A stretch of 64,000 bases of DNA, taken from the NCBI RefSeq assembly GCF_020025155.1, contig NZ_CP073751.1, forward strand, positions 2,855,167-2,919,166, in the 5' to 3' direction. Position numbers and translations under genes: made by a program. This DNA is from Halopseudomonas nanhaiensis (GTDB lineage: Bacteria; Pseudomonadota; Gammaproteobacteria; Pseudomonadales; Pseudomonadaceae). Positions 40,046 through 49,367 of this stretch are shown in pieces. The first letter of the stretch is position 1; every line of letters starts with the position of its first letter. The notes below the pieces were generated by a model, which searched no databases, had not been told where the DNA came from, and saw nothing but the letters and a program-made list of their open reading frames with translations.

Positions 40046-41141
40046 TTACAGACCCTGCTTCAGGCTGGCCTCGATGTATTCGTCCAGATCGCCGTCGAGT
40101 ACCTTGTCGCAATCACTGCGCTCGATGCCAGTGCGAAGATCCTTGATGCGCGACTGGTCGAGCACGTAGGAACGAATCTGGTGGCCCCAGCCGATATCCG
40201 ACTTGGTATCCTCCAGTGCCTGCGCCGCCGCATTGCGCTTCTGAATTTCCATCTCGTAGAGCTTGGCGCGCAGCATCTTCATGGCCGTGTCACGGTTGGC
40301 ATGCTGGGAGCGCTGGTTCTGGCAACTGACCACAGTATTGGTCGGCACGTGGGTGATCCGGATCGCAGAATCGGTAGTGTTTACGTGCTGGCCGCCGGCG
40401 CCGGAAGAGCGATATGTATCCACGCGCAAATCGGCCGGGTTGATGTCGATCTCGATATCGTCATCGATCTCGGGCGAGGCGAAAACCGCCGAGAACGAGG
40501 TATGGCGACGGTTACCCGAGTCATAGGGGCTCTTGCGAACCAGGCGGTGCACGCCAATCTCGGTGCGCAGCCAGCCGAAGACATATTCGCCCTTGACGTG
40601 GACGGTGGCACTCTTGATGCCGGCGACTTCGCCTTCGGACAGTTCGACGATTTCGGTCTCGAAGCCATGCTTGTCGGCCCAGCGCAGGTACATGCGCAGC
40701 AGCATGTTGGCCCAGTCCTGGGCCTCGGTGCCGCCGGAGCCGGCCTGGATGTCGAGGTAGCAGTTGTTGGGGTCCATCTCGCCGCTGAACATGCGGCGGA
40801 ACTCGAGCTTTTCCAGGGACTGCTGCAGGCGATTGAGCTCGGTGACGATGTCTGCGACTGCGGACTCGTCGTCCTCTTCATTGGCCATTTCCAGCAATTC
40901 GGAGGCGTCAGCAAGACCACCCGACATCTCGTCGAGGGTTTCGACGATCTGCGCGAGTTGCGCCCGCTCGCGGCCCAGGTTCTGCGCGCGTTCGGGGTCG
41001 TTCCAGACACTGGGATCTTCGAGCTCGCGCTCGACTTCAGTCAGGCGATCACGTTTGTGATCGTAGTCAAAGATACCCCCTGATCGTATCCGTACGGCCG
41101 CGCAGGTCCTTGATGGTATTAAGGATCGGATTGATTTCCAT
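40046..41141 (-). CDS. prfB: Peptide chain release factor 2 (programmed +1 frameshift)
   Basis: RF2 ends translation at UGA and UAA. The gene needs a +1 frameshift. Translation starts at the ATG at 41141 and reads 24 codons (starting [10 protein letters not shown], ending RGYL) to an in-frame TGA at 41067-41069. It then continues in the +1 frame as DYDHKRDRL to 40046. The slippery CTT-TGA-C is preceded by the internal Shine-Dalgarno AGGGGG (41076-41081), the canonical RF2 autoregulatory site. The main frame has the catalytic GGQ ([16 protein letters not shown]) and the stop-recognition region. An alternative single-frame start at 41173 should be ignored. Confidence 0.97.
41064..41081 (-). promoter_or_regulatory. 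RF2 programmed frameshift signal
   Basis: The internal Shine-Dalgarno AGGGGG, then TAT CTT TGA C, with the standard spacing to the CTT slippery codon. When RF2 is scarce, ribosomes pause at the TGA and slip +1, which sets RF2 levels by feedback. Confidence 0.95.
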
Positions 41142-41233
41142 GGTGACAAGTCCCGTCGGGAAAAAGCCGCCATTGTAGCGGAAATCGCGCGCGCCGTGCA
41201 GCGCCGCCAGCGCCGCCAGCGCGGAAGGCTACC

Positions 41234-41641
41234 TCATCGCCCGAACGCTCGAAGGAATACGATGGTTCCCAGACCCCAGCAGGCATTGAGAATGAAGCCG
41301 ATGAGGAAGCGGGCCGGCAACTTGTCCAGCTCCAGACCGATCCCCTTGAGCGGGAAGACGATGAGCAGTGCCACCACGGTCAGCGCGATGCCACCGAACA
41401 GCGCTGCCTTGAGCCACACCCAGCTACGCCCCGTTCGATCGAGAAAAAGCATCAGCGCCAGCGCCCAGAGCCCGCCGAAAAAGGCCCCGGAGAAGACCGA
41501 CGGGACGCCCAGCGGCTTGGTAGGAGCCAGCGAGAACGGCGCAAACGGCACGACCCCGGCAGCATTCAGCAATCCCAGCGCTGGCTGGTGGAAACACAGG
41601 ACGGCAAGAAAGCCGGCAATGAACGCAAGTAACCAACGCAT
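41234..41641 (-). CDS. Small integral membrane protein, function unknown
   Basis: The 135-residue protein begins MRWLLAFIAGF after a GGAGG ribosome site at 6-base spacing. It has about four membrane helices (roughly residues 3-20, 50-68, 75-98 and 110-130). SGAFFGGLWALALML and GFILNACWGLGTIVFLRAFGR are notable hydrophobic stretches. I recognise only a conserved hypothetical membrane protein. It lies 92 bases beyond the prfB start on the same strand and is divergent from the phosphoketolase gene. Coding status rests on the strong ribosome site and regular helix pattern. Confidence 0.8.
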   Translation of the reverse strand: MRWLLAFIAGFLAVLCFHQPALGLLNAAGVVPFAPFSLAPTKPLGVPSVFSGAFFGGLWALALMLFLDRTGRSWVWLKAALFGGIALTVVALLIVFPLKGIGLELDKLPARFLIGFILNACWGLGTIVFLRAFGR

Positions 41642-41785
41642 GGGAAACCTCCTTGTGAAAGCTGGCAATACTATAGCAGTGGACGCGCCAGCGTTCGATT
41701 CGATGTCATTGATCCAGGTCAGCCGCCAAACCGGACCGAGCGTCTAGACTGAAGATCCATTGCCGAACCCGAACAGGAGCCTGCC

Positions 41786-44194
41786 GTGACCCAGCTGCTA
41801 CCCGACCAGCCCACGCTCGATCAACACGCCAGCGAGTGCCCCGCCTTCGCCGACTGGCGCCGCGGCTACGGCGTGATCGAGCATACCGCCATGACCCAGG
41901 CTGCCGTCTACCGCCTGGCGCACCATCTTGTACAGGCCGGGTCGCAGCCGGATCTGGCGAGTGTCTATGAGCAGCTAGCCGCGCTTGATCACCTGACCAG
42001 TGCCGGCCTCTGGCTGGTCGCACACATGACCTACGCCAAACGTATGCACATGGACGGCAGTCCACTGGCTGCACAGGACTTCAAGTCTCGTCCCGAGGGG
42101 CATACCGGCGGTGCGCTGAACATGGTCCCCGGCTATGCAGCCTACCTGGCGTTGAACAATCTTACCGGCACCACCCGCAGCTGGTTGATGGGCCAGGGCC
42201 ATTGCGTTGCGGCGATCGACGCGTTGAATGTGCTCACTGGCAACCTGCATCCCGAGCAGGCCGAGCGCTACGCAGGCGCTGAGGGGCTTACTCAGTTACT
42301 GCGCGACTTCTACGGTTACGTGCAGGCTCCGAATGGCAAACCGGCCGCGCCGCTTGGCAGCCATGTGAACCCGCACACCGCCGGAGGCATCATCGAGGGC
42401 GGTTACCTCGGGTTTGCAGAACTCCAATATGCGCATATGCCGCTACCCGGTGAAACACTGGTGGCGTTCCTATCCGATGGTGCGGCTGAAGAGCAACGCG
42501 GCAGTGACTGGATTCCGCGCTGGTGGCGCGCCGAAGATTGTGGCGCCGCGCTGCCGGTGATGATCGCCAACGGCCGGCGGATCGAGCAGCGCACCGAACT
42601 CGGTACCGTGCGTGGTCTCGATGGCTTCGTTGATCACCTGACGCGTTGCGGCTTCGACCCGATTCGCTTCGACGGCCGAGACCCGGCGGCGTTCGTCTGC
42701 ACGCTCTACGAGATGGAGCAACGGCTCGCCCGGCGGGTCCAGGAGTACCACACAGGCATTCTCAACTATCCCCTGCCGATTCCTTACGCGATTGCCGAGA
42801 CGACCAAGGGTTTCGGCTTTTATGGCGCCGGCCAGAACGCCGCACACAACCTGCCCTTGCCCGGCAACCCAAGGCACGATGAAGCCGCTCGCGATTTGTT
42901 CAACGAGCATGCCGGCAAGCTGTGGGTCGCGCCGGAGTCGCTCGAGCTGGCGCGTGAACGACTGACCGCACACGAACGGCAGTCCAGGCCACTGGAGCGC
43001 GACCATGCGCTTGCACGTCGCGATCCGGACGAGCCATTCATCCCGGGCGTGGAATGGTCCGACGAAACCACTTCTGCGATGCTTGCCGTCGATCGTTTCT
43101 TCACCGAGCTGACGCGCACCAATCCCGAACTCCGGGCCCGCGTCGGCAACCCCGACGAGCTTGCCAGCAACAAACTCGGCGGTGTTCTGAAGGCCTTGAG
43201 GCACCGCGTGGCCGAACCGGAAAGCGATCTGGAGGCAGTCGACGGCAAGGTCATCACTGCGTTGAACGAAGAGGCTGTGGTCTCGGCGTGCCTGGCCAAC
43301 AAGGCCGGCCTCAACCTGGTTGCCAGCTATGAAGCCTTTTGCGTCAAGATGCTTGGAGCCGTGCGTCAGGAATTGATCTTCGCACGCCATCAGAAAGAGG
43401 TTGGCCGCCCTGCTCGCTGGCTGGGCTTTCCGGTCATCGCTACCTCCCACACATGGGAGAACGGCAAGAACGAACAATCACATCAGGACACCACCTTCTG
43501 CGAGGCCCTGCTCGGCGAGGCACACGATGTGATGCGCGTACTGTTTCCCGCGGATTACAACAGCACGCTTGCCGTACTGCCTGGCGTGTACCGCGAGCGC
43601 GGACGGCTGAGCTGCATGGTCATTGCCAAGCGCGATCAACCGATGCGACTGAGTCCCGATCAGGCACGCCTGCTGGCCGATCAGGGCGCCCTGACGCTGG
43701 CTACTCACGAGGGTGCCGGCGAGCCCTTCCTACTGATTGCCAACGGCGCCTATCAGCTCGGCGAGATGCTGCGCGCAGCGCAGCGCCTGGCGGATCGCGG
43801 GGGCAGCTGGCGCCTGGTGTATCTGCAGGAGCCAGGGCGTTTTGCCGAGCCGCGCGATGAACATGAGGCCGAATATGCCGCGCCGGGCGCGTTGACGGAG
43901 GAACTGTTTCCCGCGGCGCTCACCCGGCGAATTCTGTTGACGCACATGCGCCCGGAGGTACTGCGCGGGCACCTGATGAATCTGCTGCCCGATCCGCGGC
44001 GCAGTCGTGTGCTGGGCTATATCAACCGTGGCGGCACCCTCGATGAGGCAGGGATGCTCTTCGCCAATCGCTGCAGCTGGGCGCATGTGGTCTTAGCCGC
44101 TGCACAGGTGAGCAATACCGAACCCGCGCTCTGGCTGGAAGACGTTGAACTGGCAGCGGTCAGCGGCGCCGGGAATCCTCACCTGCTCGCCTGA
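41786..44194 (+). CDS. Divergent phosphoketolase-family protein (thiamine diphosphate enzyme)
   Basis: The 802-residue protein has phosphoketolase (XFP) length and order. It keeps an EGHTGGALNMVPGY block, a GQGHC block, SHVNPHTAGGIIEGGYLGF and SHTWENGKNEQSHQDTTF. Several canonical motifs are altered: the usual GDGEAETGP appears as SDGAAEEQRG, and the IHEGGE His is replaced (GIIEGGY). The Asp and downstream Asn of the thiamine diphosphate motif (SDG, then ANGR about 28 residues on) remain. I recall such proteins in pseudomonads labelled xylulose 5-phosphate 3-epimerase, a name not supported here. A GTG start follows AGGAG at 6 bases. It stands alone, so its pathway is open. Confidence 0.8.
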   Translation: MTQLLPDQPTLDQHASECPAFADWRRGYGVIEHTAMTQAAVYRLAHHLVQAGSQPDLASVYEQLAALDHLTSAGLWLVAHMTYAKRMHMDGSPLAAQDFKSRPEGHTGGALNMVPGYAAYLALNNLTGTTRSWLMGQGHCVAAIDALNVLTGNLHPEQAERYAGAEGLTQLLRDFYGYVQAPNGKPAAPLGSHVNPHTAGGIIEGGYLGFAELQYAHMPLPGETLVAFLSDGAAEEQRGSDWIPRWWRAEDCGAALPVMIANGRRIEQRTELGTVRGLDGFVDHLTRCGFDPIRFDGRDPAAFVCTLYEMEQRLARRVQEYHTGILNYPLPIPYAIAETTKGFGFYGAGQNAAHNLPLPGNPRHDEAARDLFNEHAGKLWVAPESLELARERLTAHERQSRPLERDHALARRDPDEPFIPGVEWSDETTSAMLAVDRFFTELTRTNPELRARVGNPDELASNKLGGVLKALRHRVAEPESDLEAVDGKVITALNEEAVVSACLANKAGLNLVASYEAFCVKMLGAVRQELIFARHQKEVGRPARWLGFPVIATSHTWENGKNEQSHQDTTFCEALLGEAHDVMRVLFPADYNSTLAVLPGVYRERGRLSCMVIAKRDQPMRLSPDQARLLADQGALTLATHEGAGEPFLLIANGAYQLGEMLRAAQRLADRGGSWRLVYLQEPGRFAEPRDEHEAEYAAPGALTEELFPAALTRRILLTHMRPEVLRGHLMNLLPDPRRSRVLGYINRGGTLDEAGMLFANRCSWAHVVLAAAQVSNTEPALWLEDVELAAVSGAGNPHLLA

Positions 44195-44210
44195 CTCGCC
44201 AGAGGACCTG

Positions 44211-44236
44211 GACGAGACGAGTCAGGCCGTCTCGTC
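44211..44236. other. Inverted repeat at convergent gene ends
   Basis: GACGAGACG (44211-44219) and CGTCTCGTC (44228-44236) form a perfect 9-bp stem with an 8-base loop, between the phosphoketolase stop and overlapping the end of the GGDEF-EAL gene. No T tract follows on either strand, so it is a terminator candidate only. Confidence 0.4.
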
Positions 44237-46453
44237 GACGCCGGAGAGACTGACCAGCACCGGGCGTATCTGCTCGGCGCACAGCGGGCGACTGAACCAG
44301 TAGCCCTGGATGTAATGACACCCTTCATCATGAAGGAAGCGCATCTGCTCCGGCGTTTCGATGCCCTCGGCGATCACATCCATGCTCAACCCCCGGCCGA
44401 GTCCGATGATGGCACGGCTGATCGCACCGAGTCGCGCGTCGTCCGGAGCGCGGGTAATGAAGCTCTTGTCGACCTTGATGATGTGCAGCGGATAGCGGTG
44501 CAGATAGCCAAGTGAAGAGAACCCGGTGCCGAAGTCGTCCAGCGCGATGCGAATCCCCAGGCTCTCCAGCTCCCGCAAGGTGGCAAGCGTGTCGGGGACG
44601 TCCTGCATCAGCAGGCTTTCGGTGATCTCCAGCACCAGGCTGCTGGCCGGAAAACCGGTTTCCTTCAGCACCGCGGCGACCCGGGCGGCAAACCCCCCTT
44701 CGTGAAGCTGGCGACTGGAGAGATTGACCGAACAGCGCAAGCCCGGCAGGCCGCTGTCATGCCAGGCCTTTACCTGACGACAGGCCTGGCGCAACACCCA
44801 TTCTCCGACCTCGACGATCTGCCCTGATTCTTCCAGTACCGGTATGAACTCATCCGGTGAGATCATCATGCCGTCCTGCCACCAGCGCAGCAGAGCCTCG
44901 ACGCCGATCACCCGGGTGACGCCGTTTTCGACGCGGACAATAGGCTGGTAATAGAGCTGAAACTGGTCGCGCGCCAGGGCTTCGCTCAGCGCGTTTTCCA
45001 GCGTCAGACGATGGTGAACCTCTTCCTGCAGCGTTTCGCTGTAGAGCGCCAGCTGCGACTTGCCATACGCCTTCGCCCGGTACAGCGCCAGGTCCGCTTC
45101 GCGCAGCGCATCCTGCTCCATTCCGTTCCCCTTGAGCGGCGCAACGCCGATGCTCGCGGTCATGACCAGGCGGTGCTCGCCAATGAGCATTGGCACATGC
45201 AACTCCTGCATGATGCGCCGTGCGACGATTTCCGCGTCGCCGCCCTGGGCCAGGTCGTCGAGCAGCACGACAAACTCGTCACCGCCAAAGCGGCAGAGGT
45301 GATCGCCCGGGCGCAGGCAGCGCGCGATGCGCTTCGCCGACTCGACCAGTACCTTGTCGCCGGTCTGGTGGCCGAGACTTTCATTGATCAGCTTGAAGCG
45401 GTCCAGATCGACGAACAGGACCGACGCATGCCTCGCGCCTGGCTTGGCCTGACGCTGCAGCGCCTGAAGCAATAACTGGTTCATGCGCTGTCGATTGGGC
45501 AGACCGGTCAGGGGATCGTGGAAGGTAGCGTGCGCCAGGTCCTGCTCTGCACTCTTGCGCAGGTTGATATCCGATAGCGAGCCCGCGAGCCGGCGGACAC
45601 CGTATTTATCTTCGGACACGACCCCCCGGATCAGCACCCAGGTCAGTTCGCCGTCGACATCGCGCATCTGGCATTCGATGTTGAGATAGGGCTTGTAGCC
45701 GGCCAGGTGGGCGCGAATTGCCACATTGAACGCGGTCCGATGCACGTCCGGCATCATCGCGGCCCATTGCGCCAGCGTCCCGGGCGCCTGCGATCCGGTC
45801 AGGCCCAGGATGCGCAACCAGCGCTCGGAAATGTCCAGTTCATCCTCGGCGACGTTCCATTCCCATATTCCGTCATGGGCGCCTTCCACCGCGCGGGCAT
45901 AGCGGGCGCGGCTGTCTTCCAGCGCCAGCTCGCTTGCCGCAGAGTAGGTATCGACAGCGAGGGTCAGATCAAAAAAGACGATTTTCAGCAGGCTCGCGAA
46001 CAGGCGGTCGGCAAGATCCCGGTCGTGCGGCCAGCGCCGCCGCAACCCTGCGTGCATGTAGTCCAGGTAGAAGTGATACGCACCCAGATACCACTTTTGC
46101 TCGATCTGCTCACGCTCGTGCGTGAGTCCGACGAGCAGACGCAGGCGGGCATACTGCAGATCGTAGGGGCCACGCACCAGTTGCCGGTAGTACCGCAGCT
46201 GCTGGTCCTTGAGGCGTTGCAGCATGCCCGGCCGCTGCAACTGAGGAGACAGCTCGGGAAATTGCAGCAGATGGTCGTGCAGCGCGTCGACGACGTCTGC
46301 ATGCAGGCTGTCCAGCGCGTCGACCTGCTCCGTGAGACTGGCTGTGGCCGAATCGTCCAGCAGCAGCAGGCGCAGGCGCTGCTGAACGTCGGCCAGATTC
46401 AGGCCGACACTGCTCTGCATGTCTTCCAGACGCTTCTTCAGGTCCTTCACCAC
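44222..46453 (-). CDS. Protoglobin-PAS-GGDEF-EAL protein (haem-linked c-di-GMP sensor)
   Basis: The 743-residue cytoplasmic protein has an N-terminal protoglobin (globin-coupled sensor) domain, about residues 20-175, with the likely proximal haem ligand His112 in the VGLTHEREQ segment and WYLGAYHFYL after it. A PAS domain follows (about 185-310, with GIWEWN), then GGDEF (intact GGDEF at 390-394), then EAL (intact EAL at 519-521, plus DDFGTGFSSLGYL). Both catalytic motifs are complete, so either synthesis or breakdown of c-di-GMP may occur, set by oxygen or another gas. There are no membrane helices. It is a single gene, convergent with the phosphoketolase gene. Confidence 0.92.
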   Translation of the reverse strand: MVKDLKKRLEDMQSSVGLNLADVQQRLRLLLLDDSATASLTEQVDALDSLHADVVDALHDHLLQFPELSPQLQRPGMLQRLKDQQLRYYRQLVRGPYDLQYARLRLLVGLTHEREQIEQKWYLGAYHFYLDYMHAGLRRRWPHDRDLADRLFASLLKIVFFDLTLAVDTYSAASELALEDSRARYARAVEGAHDGIWEWNVAEDELDISERWLRILGLTGSQAPGTLAQWAAMMPDVHRTAFNVAIRAHLAGYKPYLNIECQMRDVDGELTWVLIRGVVSEDKYGVRRLAGSLSDINLRKSAEQDLAHATFHDPLTGLPNRQRMNQLLLQALQRQAKPGARHASVLFVDLDRFKLINESLGHQTGDKVLVESAKRIARCLRPGDHLCRFGGDEFVVLLDDLAQGGDAEIVARRIMQELHVPMLIGEHRLVMTASIGVAPLKGNGMEQDALREADLALYRAKAYGKSQLALYSETLQEEVHHRLTLENALSEALARDQFQLYYQPIVRVENGVTRVIGVEALLRWWQDGMMISPDEFIPVLEESGQIVEVGEWVLRQACRQVKAWHDSGLPGLRCSVNLSSRQLHEGGFAARVAAVLKETGFPASSLVLEITESLLMQDVPDTLATLRELESLGIRIALDDFGTGFSSLGYLHRYPLHIIKVDKSFITRAPDDARLGAISRAIIGLGRGLSMDVIAEGIETPEQMRFLHDEGCHYIQGYWFSRPLCAEQIRPVLVSLSGVDETA

Positions 46454-46571
46454 CGACTCCTAGACGCAACGTAGCGATGGCTCCCTGCCTTGTCGGCCCG
46501 AGCTGCGCAAGTGTGACACAGTATGCATTTGTGTCTTGACCCGCTATATCAACCGAAAGCGCTGTATGGCG

Positions 46572-49268
46572 TCAATGGAAATCACTCCCATTACGTCGAA
46601 CACGCTTTTCCAGTTCCAGCACCAATAGCACTACGCAGCCGGACACGGGCGCCAGGACCAGCGGCCACACGCCCAATGGCGCGGTACCGAACAGCGCCTG
46701 AAGCGCCGGCATGTAGGTCAGCGCAGATTGCAGCAGCACAATGGCCACCAGCACCACCCAGACCGCCGGGGTGCCAAGCACCCCGCGCAGGGTCAGGGAC
46801 GGTGCGTTGAGGAAGCGCACGGCGAACAGATAGAACACCTCCATCGCGACCAGTGTGTTGACTGCCAGGGTACGCGCCTGCTCTTCGGTATAGCCTTGGC
46901 CGATCGCCCACTGAAAGCTGGCAAATATTCCGCCGAGAAACAGCAGGGCGACCAGCACGATGCGCCAGACCAGAAACGCGTCAAGTAGCGCCTCGCCTGG
47001 CGGGCGCGGTGGCTTGCGCATGACATCGGGCTCAGCGGGCTCGAATGCCAGCCCCATCGCCAGCACCACCGAGCTCACCAGATTCACCCAGAGAATCTGC
47101 AAGGCGGTGATCGGCAGCGTCAGGCCGAGCAGCAGCGCTACGATCAGGCTCGCCGCCTCGCCTCCGTTGATCGGCAAGAGAAAGCTGATGGCCTTTTTCA
47201 AATTGGCATAGACGGTTCGGCCTTCGCTGACTGCAGCTGCGATACTGGCGAAGTTGTCATCCAGCAGGACGATATCCGCGGCCTCCCGCGCCGCTTCCGA
47301 ACCCTTGCGCCCCATGGCAATACCCACATCCGCCCGTTTGAGTGCGGGCGCGTCATTCACGCCGTCTCCGGTCATCGCGACGACGCCGTGGGAAGCCTGT
47401 AGCGCCTGCACCAGCCGCAGCTTGTGCTCCGGGCTGGTCCGCGCGAAAACGTCCACCTCGTTGGCAACCTGGAGCAGTTGCTGATCATCGAGAATGTCCA
47501 GATCCTTGCCCGTCGCCACCCGGTCACCGGTCGTCAGGCCCAGTCTCGCCGCGATGGCGCGCGCGGTCATGGCATGGTCACCGGTAATCATCTTCACCCG
47601 TATGCCGGCACGGCGGCACTCGGCGATGGCTTCCATGGCCTCCTGTCGCGGCGGGTCCAGCAGGCCGACCACGCCGATCAGCGACAGCCCGTCGGCGAGG
47701 CGGTCCTCGTTGATATCGAGCTGTGACGCTGCCGCTTCCGAGCGTGCGAAGGCGAGCACCCGCAGGCCCTGCGCAGCAAGGTCGTCGATCCTGTCCTGCC
47801 AGGCCTGCTGATCGAGCGGTTGAGACTGCCCCTGGGCGTCCAGCTCCGATTCGCACAAGGCCAGCACCCGCTCAGGCGCTCCCTTGACCAGCAGCGCGCT
47901 GTGTCCATGATGGTCATGGTTGAGGGTGGCCATGTAGCGCTTGTCCGCATCGAACGGGACTTCATCCCGGCGCGGCCACTGGATCGAATAGGAATGAGGG
48001 TCCAGGCCGATTTTCTGTCCGAGCACAGTCAGCGCAGCCTCCATCGGATCGCCGACCACCGCTATGCCATCGCTGCTGCGCTCGATCCGCGAGTCGTTGC
48101 ACAGCGTCGCAGCCTGGGCCAGGTGCGCCAGCAGGGTGTCCGGCGGCGCGCCGGCCGGACCGGGCTCGACCATCCCGGCGGCATCGTAGCCCTCGCCGGA
48201 GACTGCAAACGGTTGCCGGGCCAGTACCACCGAGGCGACCATCATCTCGTTGCGTGTCAGGGTGCCGGTCTTGTCGGTACAGATGACCGATACCGAGCCA
48301 AGCGTCTCGATCACCGGCATGCGACGGACCACGGCATGGCGTGCAGCCATGCGCCGCACTCCGATGGCCAGCGTGATGGTCAGTATCGCCGGCAGCCCTT
48401 CGGGAATCGCCGCCACGGTAAGGGCAACCACGGCCATGAACAGCTCGTCGAGAGGGCGACCCCCGAATTGCCAGCCCGCCACGAAGACGAGCACGCCGGC
48501 CAGGACAATGATCAGCGACAGATAGCGTGCAAAGCGATTGATCTGGGCCAGCAGAGGGGTCTGCAAGGTCGTGACGCCGTGCAGCAAACCGGAAATGCGG
48601 CCGATCTCGGTCTGCTGTCCGGTGGCAATGACCACACCGCGCGCCGTGCCGGCGGTTACCAGGGTGCCCGAATAGCCGATGCAGCGACGTTCGGCCAGCG
48701 CGGCGTCGGCAGGCTGCGGCTCGATGCTTTTCTCGACCGGCAAGGACTCCCCGGTCAGTACCGCTTCATCGACGCTGAGGCCGTGAACCTCGTCGAACCG
48801 CACATCTGCGGCAATGCGCTCCCCCGGCTCGAGCAGCAGCACATCGCCGGGGACCAGCTCGCTGGCGTCGACGTTGCGGCGTTGGCCATCGCGCAGCACC
48901 AGCGCCCGTGGCGCCAGCATGTGACCGATGGCAGCCAGCGCCTGCTCGGCTCGGCCTTCCTGAACGAAACCAACAACGGTTTGCAGCAGCACTACCGCTA
49001 GAATCACCGCGGTGTCCAGCCAGTGACCGAGCAGCGCGGTGACCAGTGCGGCGCTGAGCAGGACATAGATCAGCACATTGCTCAGCTGCGCCTTGAGCCG
49101 CTGCCACACCGTTCGCGGACGTGGGGGTGCCAGGCGATTGGCACCGTACCGCGCCAGCCGCTCGGCCACCTCTGCGCCGCTCAGCCCGTGCGGTGGCACG
49201 TCCAGCTCGTCGCGTACAGCCGGGGCGGGCCGGGCATGCCACGCCGGCTCGCGCGTTTCATCGGTCAT
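46572..49268 (-). CDS. Cation-transporting P-type ATPase
   Basis: The 898-residue protein starts MTDETREPAW after a GGGAGA ribosome site. It has an N-terminal cation ATPase domain (LSGAEVAERLARYGANRL), the actuator loop LTGESLPVEK, the phosphorylated Asp332 in CTDKTGTLT, the MTGDGVNDAPALK hinge, and C-terminal helices with the LPITALQILWVNLVSS membrane motif. No heavy-metal-binding domain or CPC motif is present, so it is a type II pump of the Ca/Na/other-cation class. The VNLVSS region in place of VNLVTD makes Ca specificity uncertain. The extension to 49343 is rejected. It lies 99 bases after recJ on the same strand. Confidence 0.92.
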   Translation of the reverse strand: MTDETREPAWHARPAPAVRDELDVPPHGLSGAEVAERLARYGANRLAPPRPRTVWQRLKAQLSNVLIYVLLSAALVTALLGHWLDTAVILAVVLLQTVVGFVQEGRAEQALAAIGHMLAPRALVLRDGQRRNVDASELVPGDVLLLEPGERIAADVRFDEVHGLSVDEAVLTGESLPVEKSIEPQPADAALAERRCIGYSGTLVTAGTARGVVIATGQQTEIGRISGLLHGVTTLQTPLLAQINRFARYLSLIIVLAGVLVFVAGWQFGGRPLDELFMAVVALTVAAIPEGLPAILTITLAIGVRRMAARHAVVRRMPVIETLGSVSVICTDKTGTLTRNEMMVASVVLARQPFAVSGEGYDAAGMVEPGPAGAPPDTLLAHLAQAATLCNDSRIERSSDGIAVVGDPMEAALTVLGQKIGLDPHSYSIQWPRRDEVPFDADKRYMATLNHDHHGHSALLVKGAPERVLALCESELDAQGQSQPLDQQAWQDRIDDLAAQGLRVLAFARSEAAASQLDINEDRLADGLSLIGVVGLLDPPRQEAMEAIAECRRAGIRVKMITGDHAMTARAIAARLGLTTGDRVATGKDLDILDDQQLLQVANEVDVFARTSPEHKLRLVQALQASHGVVAMTGDGVNDAPALKRADVGIAMGRKGSEAAREAADIVLLDDNFASIAAAVSEGRTVYANLKKAISFLLPINGGEAASLIVALLLGLTLPITALQILWVNLVSSVVLAMGLAFEPAEPDVMRKPPRPPGEALLDAFLVWRIVLVALLFLGGIFASFQWAIGQGYTEEQARTLAVNTLVAMEVFYLFAVRFLNAPSLTLRGVLGTPAVWVVLVAIVLLQSALTYMPALQALFGTAPLGVWPLVLAPVSGCVVLLVLELEKRVRRNGSDFH

Positions 49269-49367
49269 GATGTGTCTCCCGTCGCTTCCTCGAATGTACC
49301 CATTGAAGCCGGGCCCGGACCTCCGTGCATTGGCACAGGTCAAGCGGAAGCGAGAAAAGCGGGTGAC

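Noticed and set aside
41186-41226. Short GCCAGCGCC-type tandem repeats before prfB
   Set aside because: Only two to three imperfect units, explained by GC-rich low complexity.
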